DNA of 11,331 nt from Bacteriovoracaceae bacterium (GTDB lineage Bacteria; Bdellovibrionota; Bacteriovoracia; Bacteriovoracales; Bacteriovoracaceae): NCBI GenBank assembly GCA_023954595.1, contig JAGSHJ010000059.1, forward strand, positions 1 to 11,331, written 5' to 3'. A program made the position numbers and the translations under genes. The notes under the pieces were generated by a model that was not told the DNA's origin, did not search any database, and was given only the letters and a program-made list of their open reading frames with translations. Shown here one piece after another: positions 7,019-11,331 of this stretch (position 1 is the stretch's first letter; every line of letters begins with the position of its first letter).

Positions 7019-7663
7019 TCAGGATATAACGGACACTAAGGAGTTGACCTCTCTTTCTAACTCTTTGATATCACTTGTATTCTCTAAGATGAAATCACTC
7101 ATGGCCTTCTTTTCATCAATTGGCATTTGATTCGCTAAAATTGTCCGGGCCAGCTGAAGCTCGACTCCATCACGCTGTTGCATTCTCTTTATTTGGATCT
7201 CTTTAGGTGCGTAAACCAAGATGGATAGGTCGACTTTGCTATCAATGGCCTTTTCAAATAGAAGTGGCACGTCATAGATAAGGAGCTGTCCGGGTTGGGA
7301 CTTTTCTACTTCTTTTAAAAACTCTTCTGGAAGTCTTTTATAGATGTGATTTTCAAGCTTATTTTTGATGTTTGGGTCCGTGAAGAAGCTGACCCTGAGC
7401 TCTTTAAAGTCTATCTTATGACCACTTATAGCTTTGGGAGCGAGTTCTTTGACTAGATCAATGGTTTCATTATCTTTATAGATTGCTTTTACTAGTGCGT
7501 CAGCATCGATGATATATGCCCCACGTTCTTTAAAGAGCTTGCTAACTGTTGATTTTCCCGTGGCTATGCCGCCGGTCAGGCCTACAAGAGGTCTATCTAA
7601 GTTGTATAGACGTTGCTCGGGAGCAAGCTTGCAATATTTGGATTTAAGTTTTAATAAGGACAT
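7019..7663 (-). CDS. coaE: Dephospho-CoA kinase
   Basis: CoaE phosphorylates the 3'-hydroxyl of dephospho-CoA with ATP, the last step of coenzyme A synthesis in the cytoplasm. The 214-residue product has the Walker A loop GGIATGKST (31-39), then IIDADALVK, the core LLIYDVPLLFEK and the RMQQRDGVE segment, all characteristic of the family. The ATG at 7663 is the last start codon before the Walker A loop. It leaves an unusual 24-residue basic leader before VGLTGG, whereas most CoaE proteins reach this motif within a few residues of the start. No Shine-Dalgarno precedes it. A longer reading from GTG 7741 would run into the divergent phhA gene and is rejected. Confidence 0.9.
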   Translation of the reverse strand: MSLLKLKSKYCKLAPEQRLYNLDRPLVGLTGGIATGKSTVSKLFKERGAYIIDADALVKAIYKDNETIDLVKELAPKAISGHKIDFKELRVSFFTDPNIKNKLENHIYKRLPEEFLKEVEKSQPGQLLIYDVPLLFEKAIDSKVDLSILVYAPKEIQIKRMQQRDGVELQLARTILANQMPIDEKKAMSDFILENTSDIKELEREVNSLVSVIS

Positions 7664-7668
7664 AACTA

Positions 7669-7696
7669 ATTGTAAACTAACTTGCTGATTTAACAA
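7669..7696 (-). promoter_or_regulatory. Candidate coaE promoter implying a leaderless mRNA
   Basis: On the minus strand TTGTTA (7696-7691) and TACAAT (7674-7669) are separated by 16 bases and match the sigma-70 -35 and -10 hexamers at four and five of six positions. Only five bases separate the -10 from the coaE ATG, so transcription would begin at or next to the start codon. The lack of any ribosome binding site fits this. The region is shared with the divergent phhA gene. Confidence 0.4.
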
Positions 7697-7713
7697 ACAC
7701 AAAGGATACGCTG

Positions 7714-8535
7714 ATGGCTCAAGCATATGAATCAAAAACACCTGACGAACGAGGATATGTTAATTGGGATAGTGAAGAAAATAAGACTTGGAAGCAATTA
7801 GTAGAAAGACAATCACAACTACTGCCAGGAACTGCCTGTTCTCAATTTATGGAAGGGCTAGATTACTTGGGCTTCACTGATGAAGTTCCTCAGTTGCCAG
7901 AGTTGAATAAGAAGTTGGACGCTTGTAATGGTTGGGGTGTTGAGCCTGTTCCTGCAATTATTCAACCTCAGGAATTTTTCACACTTTTGGCCAATAAAAG
8001 ATTTCCGGCCGCTACATTTATTAGAAGACCTGAGCATATGGATTATCTTCAGGAGCCAGATATCTTTCATGAAGTATTTGGTCACACTCCACTTCTTGCA
8101 AACAAAGCTTATGGCGACTTTATGGAAGCATTTGGAAAGATTGCCCTTGAAGCTCAACCCAAAGATAGAAGAAGACTATTTCGTCTTTTCTGGTTCACGA
8201 TTGAATTTGGCCTAACCCAAACACCAGAAGGACTTAGAGCATACGGTGGAGGAATTCTTTCCTCTCCTGGAGAGACAGCATATTGTCTGACTGAGAAGTC
8301 AATTAAGCAGCCATTTGACGTTTTAAACGCTCTTAGAACACCTTATAGAATTGATATAATGCAACCGTTGTATTTTATTTTAAATAGTTTTGAGGACCTA
8401 TTCACGATTTTAGACCAAGATATATTGGCAAAACTTGAAGAGGCAAAAGAGCTTGGAGATTTTGAACCAAAGTTTCCACCAAAAAAGAAGACAACTAAAA
8501 CAACTGAAGAAGTAGACGGAGCAATGCCATGTTAG
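7714..8535 (+). CDS. phhA: Phenylalanine 4-hydroxylase (pterin-dependent)
   Basis: The enzyme converts L-phenylalanine to L-tyrosine with O2 and a reduced pterin at a mononuclear non-haem iron. The 273 residues match the bacterial single-domain form, without the regulatory ACT domain of animal enzymes. Visible are FIRRPEHMDYLQEPDIFHE, the iron ligands His119 and His124 in HEVFGH and Glu164 in FTIEFGL, and the GGGILSSPGE segment. The tail after about residue 253 is a Lys/Thr-rich low-complexity stretch (PPKKKTTKTTEE) unlike the core. AAAGGA (7701-7706) is seven bases before the ATG. phhB overlaps its last seven bases. No convincing promoter was found; it must lie in the short gap to coaE or within the coaE start. 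Confidence 0.96.
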   Translation: MAQAYESKTPDERGYVNWDSEENKTWKQLVERQSQLLPGTACSQFMEGLDYLGFTDEVPQLPELNKKLDACNGWGVEPVPAIIQPQEFFTLLANKRFPAATFIRRPEHMDYLQEPDIFHEVFGHTPLLANKAYGDFMEAFGKIALEAQPKDRRRLFRLFWFTIEFGLTQTPEGLRAYGGGILSSPGETAYCLTEKSIKQPFDVLNALRTPYRIDIMQPLYFILNSFEDLFTILDQDILAKLEEAKELGDFEPKFPPKKKTTKTTEEVDGAMPC

Positions 8536-8789
8536 AGAAGGCCAAAACTGAACTTGAGGGATGGGAATTTATTGAAGACAAAAAGCTTAGAAAGACTTTT
8601 CAATTCAAAGGCTTTTTAAAGACGATGTCATTTGTGAATGCTGTTGCATGGGTAGCTAACAAGCAGATGCACCACCCTGATATGGAAGTATCATTTAATA
8701 AATGTGTGATTAATATTACAACTCATGATGCTGGTAATATTCTTACTGAAAAAGATATTAACCTAGCGAAGGCGATTGAACAGCTATGA
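8529..8789 (+). CDS. phhB: Pterin-4a-carbinolamine dehydratase
   Basis: This 86-residue protein removes water from the 4a-hydroxypterin made by PhhA, yielding quinonoid dihydropterin so that the cofactor can be recycled. The family motif is clear: HHP at 48-50, FNKCVINITTHD (56-67) with His66, and LTEKDINLA (72-80) with Asp76, very close in pattern to animal PCD/DCoH. Position 44, often acidic in the family, is Asn here. The ATG overlaps the phhA stop by seven bases, and GGAG (8518-8521) inside phhA provides a well-spaced ribosome site. The stop overlaps the next ATG as ATGA. The three genes are almost certainly one transcript. Confidence 0.95.
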   Translation: MLEKAKTELEGWEFIEDKKLRKTFQFKGFLKTMSFVNAVAWVANKQMHHPDMEVSFNKCVINITTHDAGNILTEKDINLAKAIEQL

Positions 8790-10195
8790 GAGAGTATGAT
8801 GTAGTTATTCTAGGTGCTGGTTCTGCTGGAATGTCGGCCAGAAGAGAAGTTGCTAAAAAAACTGACAACTACAGAGTCTTTGATGCAGGGATTTTAGGTA
8901 CTACATGTGCCAGAGTTGGCTGCATGCCTTCAAAAGTTTTGATTCAATCCGCAAACGACTTCTATAGAAGAAAGTCATTGGCCCAAGAAGGTATTCTTGG
9001 AGCTGAATCATTAAGTGTGGATATTGCCCAGACTCTAAAGCATGTAAGATCCTTAAGAGACAGATTTGTAAGGGCCGTAATGGGTGGCATGGAAAGCTGG
9101 ATGGAGACACATCTTGAGCGCAAGTTTGCCAAATTCATTGATGCCAACACTTTGGAAGTCGATGGAGAGAAAGTTAAATTTAAAAAGGCCATCATTGCAA
9201 CTGGCTCCACTCCAAACGTTCCACCGAACTTTAAAGAATTTGAAGAATTTATTCTTACAAGTGACGATCTTTTTGAACAAGAAACACTTCCAGAGAAGAT
9301 GGCCGTTGTAGGTCTTGGTGTTATTGGTATTGAACTAGGCCAAGCACTTTCAAGACTTGGAATTGATGTTGTTGGAATCAATAGAAGACAATGCATTTCG
9401 GCCGTAACAGATGCTGAATTAAACCAGTACATTTGCGATAAGATGTGTGAAGAACTAAACATCAACTTTACTGGCGTTAAAAAACTATCTAAACGAGAGA
9501 ATACACTTATTATTGATACCTTTGACGGCCACCGCTATGAAGTTGGCAAAGTCTTTATCAGTGCAGGAAGAAGCCCTAACGTTGAAGGCTGCGGACTACT
9601 AAATATTTGTTCAAATATTAGCGCTAAACGACTTCCAGCATATGACAAGCACACATTCCAGTTGAAAGATCATCCACATATCTTCTTTGCTGGTGACGTC
9701 AATGGTGACAAGCCAATTCTTCATGAAGCAAGTGATGAAGGAAAAATCTGTGGGTACAATGCTGTTAGAGAAGAAGCAACTGCATTTAAAACTAGAGTGC
9801 CTCTTGCCATTACTTTTAGTGATCCAAATATTGGCTACGCAGGACAAACTAGTAAAGAACTTGATGATCAGGGAGTAGACTACCAGATTGGACGCGTCTC
9901 TTTTGAAGGGCAAGGCAGAAGTATTGTTAAGCTTAAAGAGATAGGGCTTTTAAAAGTTTATGGTGACACCAAAACCGGTAAACTTCTAGGTGCTGAAATG
10001 TTTGGCCCTGATATTGAACATATCGCCCACTTACTTGCTTGGGCCATCGGTCAGGACATGACAGTTAATGAAGCGATATCCATGCCTTTCTACCATCCAG
10101 TTATTGAAGAGGGACTTAGAACCGCTTTGAGAGACTTGAGAGAGAAGGTGCAAGAGCCAGCTCCTGCTATTGAAATCTATCCATTAAATAAATAG
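8786..10195 (+). CDS. FAD-dependent pyridine nucleotide-disulfide oxidoreductase, dihydrolipoamide dehydrogenase-like
   Basis: The 469 residues have class I flavin disulfide reductase architecture. An N-terminal FAD motif GAGSAG (10-15) is followed by the redox-active pair Cys41/Cys46 in GTTCARVGCMPSK, and the ATG motif IIATGSTPNVPP is intact. The second dinucleotide fold GLGVIG lies at 176-181 and FFAGDVNGD at 300-308. The C-terminal dimer interface has the catalytic-type His437-Glu442 pair in YHPVIEEG. Family members oxidise dihydrolipoamide in 2-oxoacid dehydrogenase complexes, but no E1 or E2 gene is nearby. The strand after the second fold ends in GINRRQ, lacking the acidic residue common in NAD-using enzymes and carrying arginines, which hints at NADPH. 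Translation is coupled to phhB (ATGA), with only a weak ribosome site. It may serve pterin recycling rather than a lipoamide complex; this is inference. Confidence 0.88.
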   Translation: MREYDVVILGAGSAGMSARREVAKKTDNYRVFDAGILGTTCARVGCMPSKVLIQSANDFYRRKSLAQEGILGAESLSVDIAQTLKHVRSLRDRFVRAVMGGMESWMETHLERKFAKFIDANTLEVDGEKVKFKKAIIATGSTPNVPPNFKEFEEFILTSDDLFEQETLPEKMAVVGLGVIGIELGQALSRLGIDVVGINRRQCISAVTDAELNQYICDKMCEELNINFTGVKKLSKRENTLIIDTFDGHRYEVGKVFISAGRSPNVEGCGLLNICSNISAKRLPAYDKHTFQLKDHPHIFFAGDVNGDKPILHEASDEGKICGYNAVREEATAFKTRVPLAITFSDPNIGYAGQTSKELDDQGVDYQIGRVSFEGQGRSIVKLKEIGLLKVYGDTKTGKLLGAEMFGPDIEHIAHLLAWAIGQDMTVNEAISMPFYHPVIEEGLRTALRDLREKVQEPAPAIEIYPLNK

Positions 10196-10196
10196 T

Positions 10197-10230
10197 AAAA
10201 AAAAAGCCGGATTTAATCCGGCTTTTTTTA
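10197..10230. terminator. Bidirectional rho-independent terminator
   Basis: GCCGGAT (10206-10212) pairs with ATCCGGC (10216-10222) around a TTA loop, and flanking A and T runs extend the stem. Seven Ts follow on the plus strand. The nine As before the stem become nine Ts on the minus strand. It ends both the phh operon, whose stop codon is just upstream, and the convergent cysteine-rich gene. Confidence 0.92.
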
Positions 10231-10248
10231 TGTTCTTCATTTTGTTTT

Positions 10249-10770
10249 TTATCTACATCTTCCTTGAACGATCGCTTGTCTAATAAGGCAGCCAGCATTG
10301 ACTTCTTCATTAGCAAATCCACATCCACGATGTCTTACAATACGGCTGCTAGCACAACCAGTTGGGTGAGGGTAGCCTCTACCATTTACGATTAATTTGT
10401 AGCTACACATGCCAAGCCACTGAGGCTGAACATGACAAGTTCCTACCTGCCCTCTCTGAGCAAATCTTGAAAGCTCGATGTCTGTAAGCTGAAGAAGGTG
10501 GTGAAAGCGATTTGATCCTGGGATGCCTCTGCCTGGGTGTCCTGGAACTGGGCTGTGATTTATTACACGACAGTCGGCCTGATAAAGGTGTCTTTGTCTT
10601 TTTTCAAAATTACATTCTCTAATCGCATTTGCACATGAGCCATTATATGAATAGTCAGTAAATGTGTCGTATCTGTAGCTTGAGTAACGATCAACTAGGT
10701 CAACATAGCAAACTCTAGCGAATGAAGTGACGGAGAATACACTCAAAAGGATGAATAAGAATTTTTTCAT
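10249..10770 (-). CDS. Small secreted protein with ten cysteines, function unknown
   Basis: I do not recognise this 173-residue protein. Residues 1-18 form a Sec signal peptide (MKKFLFILLS core, cleavage after SFA). The mature protein is basic, rich in Arg, His and Tyr, and has exactly ten cysteines at 21, 46, 53, 67, 112, 122, 139, 150, 161 and 172. An even number in an exported protein suggests five disulfides. The last four are spaced every 11 residues (139, 150, 161, 172). A Pro/Gly-rich linker (74-86) divides it into two halves that share a loose pattern of Cys, hydrophobic strand, then GSCA or TGCA. AAGGAG lies eight bases before the ATG. It is transcribed alone, convergent with the phh operon and divergent from trmO. 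Confidence 0.75.
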   Translation of the reverse strand: MKKFLFILLSVFSVTSFARVCYVDLVDRYSSYRYDTFTDYSYNGSCANAIRECNFEKRQRHLYQADCRVINHSPVPGHPGRGIPGSNRFHHLLQLTDIELSRFAQRGQVGTCHVQPQWLGMCSYKLIVNGRGYPHPTGCASSRIVRHRGCGFANEEVNAGCLIRQAIVQGRCR

Positions 10771-10778
10771 ATGGGGAA

Positions 10779-10784
10779 CTCCTT
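10779..10784 (-). promoter_or_regulatory. Strong ribosome binding site of the ten-cysteine protein gene
   Basis: On the minus strand AAGGAG, a full Shine-Dalgarno core, stands eight bases before the ATG. It fixes the start at 10770 and suggests efficient translation. Confidence 0.7.
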
Positions 10785-10864
10785 GTTATTTAACAATTGC
10801 CTTTTATCTTAGTAAGCTGATCCGGGCTATATATAGTGCAAAAATTACGTGGAATCATATAAAT
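10785..10864. promoter_or_regulatory. Divergent intergenic region with AT-rich promoter-like motifs
   Basis: This spacer between the secreted-protein gene and trmO must hold promoters for both. It contains the palindrome CTATATATAG around 10828-10837, which could supply a -10 on either strand, and TATAAAT at 10858-10864 facing trmO. The latter abuts the trmO Shine-Dalgarno and is therefore a poor -10 candidate. No convincing -35 partner was found for any of them. Confidence 0.25.
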
Positions 10865-10877
10865 AGAAGGTTCGTAT

Positions 10878-11331
10878 ATGACTGAGATCGGTCGCATTTT
10901 TACTCCCTATGGCACGAAGTTCGGTGTCCCTAAACAAGGTGGGATGGTCCGCAAAGACAATAGTGAGATCGTGCTCTCAAGTGAGTACTCTATGGACTCT
11001 GTAAGAGGCCTTGAAGAGGGGACGTTCATTTGGGTTCTTTGGTCATTTCATCAATGTGGTGGCAAAGAAAAAGAGCTTATTCGGCCACCAAAGCTTGGAG
11101 GCAATGAGAAAATGGGGGTCTTTGGCGCCCGCTCTCCCTTTAGACCCAACAATATCGCAATGTCGCTTTTAAGACTTGTGCAAGTGAGTTGGAAAGAGGG
11201 ACGAGTTCATATCACGGTCCAAGGTGCGGATATGGTAACTGACACACCAGTGTTAGATATTAAGCCTTATCACCCAATGGCAGATGTTCCATGGGAGAAA
11301 TATCCAACTCCTTGGTTTTTAGAAAGTAAAA
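10878..11331 (+). CDS. trmO: TrmO/TsaA-family tRNA methyltransferase, cut by the window end
   Basis: TrmO uses S-adenosylmethionine to methylate N6-threonylcarbamoyladenosine at position 37 of certain tRNAs, giving m6t6A. The visible 151 residues open with EIGRIFTPYGTKFGVPKQ, then VRGLEEGTFIWVLWSFHQ, LIRPPKLGG, GVFGARSPFRPN (80-91) and TDTPVLDIKPYHP, the conserved order of the family. GVFGAR replaces the more usual GVFATR and PNNIAMS the usual PNPIGLS, small departures that keep the RSPFRPN core. The ATG is supported by AGAAGG seven bases upstream. The frame stays open to the last base, so the C-terminal part is missing here because of the window, not a truncation. It is divergent from the ten-cysteine gene. 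Confidence 0.9.
   Translation, partial: MTEIGRIFTPYGTKFGVPKQGGMVRKDNSEIVLSSEYSMDSVRGLEEGTFIWVLWSFHQCGGKEKELIRPPKLGGNEKMGVFGARSPFRPNNIAMSLLRLVQVSWKEGRVHITVQGADMVTDTPVLDIKPYHPMADVPWEKYPTPWFLESK

Noticed and set aside
7629..7657. TTGCAA-N17-TAATAA as a phhA promoter inside coaE
   Set aside because: The -10 matches consensus at only three of six positions, and the better hexamer TTTAAT would need a 15-base spacer; too weak to annotate.
7664..7741. Longer coaE reading from GTG 7741
   Set aside because: It would overlap the start of the divergent phhA gene and its ribosome site, and adds residues unrelated to CoaE.
8962..9465. Long antisense open frame (167 codons) inside the flavin reductase gene
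   Set aside because: Its product is low-complexity Ser/Leu/Ile-rich with no motif, as expected from the reverse frame of a well-supported gene.

Overview
The window looks like ordinary chromosome from a low-GC, Gram-negative bacterium. The evidence is Sec signal peptides, a lipobox, a probable outer-membrane beta-barrel protein, NADP-type MaeB malic enzyme and purine-rich Shine-Dalgarno sites. The mix of unfamiliar secreted envelope proteins, an S8 protease and the low GC is compatible with a Bdellovibrionota member such as Bacteriovorax or Halobacteriovorax. That placement is an inference from style, not a proven assignment. I see no phage, transposon, CRISPR array, rRNA or tRNA. No gene-free stretch exceeds 300 bases; the longest is about 190 bases, upstream of maeB.

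Layout. Positions 77-1641 (+) hold a two-gene envelope unit: a putative outer-membrane beta-barrel protein and a lipoprotein of unknown function. The lipoprotein tail overlaps the tail of a minus-strand operon at 4961-1628, maeB-ridA-ydcF-like. That operon encodes a malic enzyme with a phosphotransacetylase-like domain, the enamine/imine deaminase RidA and a membrane-anchored DUF218 protein. Upstream, also on the minus strand, are a secreted subtilisin-family protease with its own terminator (6942-5149) and coaE (7663-7019), the last enzyme of coenzyme A synthesis. Divergent from coaE is a tightly overlapped plus-strand operon (7714-10195) of phenylalanine 4-hydroxylase, pterin-4a-carbinolamine dehydratase and a flavin disulfide reductase of the dihydrolipoamide dehydrogenase family. 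A bidirectional terminator separates it from a convergent small secreted protein with ten cysteines (10770-10249). Divergent from that is the start of a TrmO/TsaA-family tRNA-modification gene, cut by the window end.

How the genes work together. phhA and phhB make a classic pair: hydroxylation of phenylalanine to tyrosine, and dehydration of the hydroxypterin by-product. The cycle also needs a quinonoid dihydropterin reductase. The third gene, fused to phhB by an ATGA overlap, is a flavin-dependent pyridine-nucleotide oxidoreductase, and I propose it as a candidate for that step. In the maeB operon, MaeB makes pyruvate from malate and RidA clears reactive enamines that hydrolyse to pyruvate, so a shared central-carbon/amino-acid role is plausible but unproven.

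I did not find a clearly new multi-gene system. The observations most worth following are the phh third gene, a predicted leaderless coaE transcript, the ten-cysteine secreted protein and the large charged insert in the protease.
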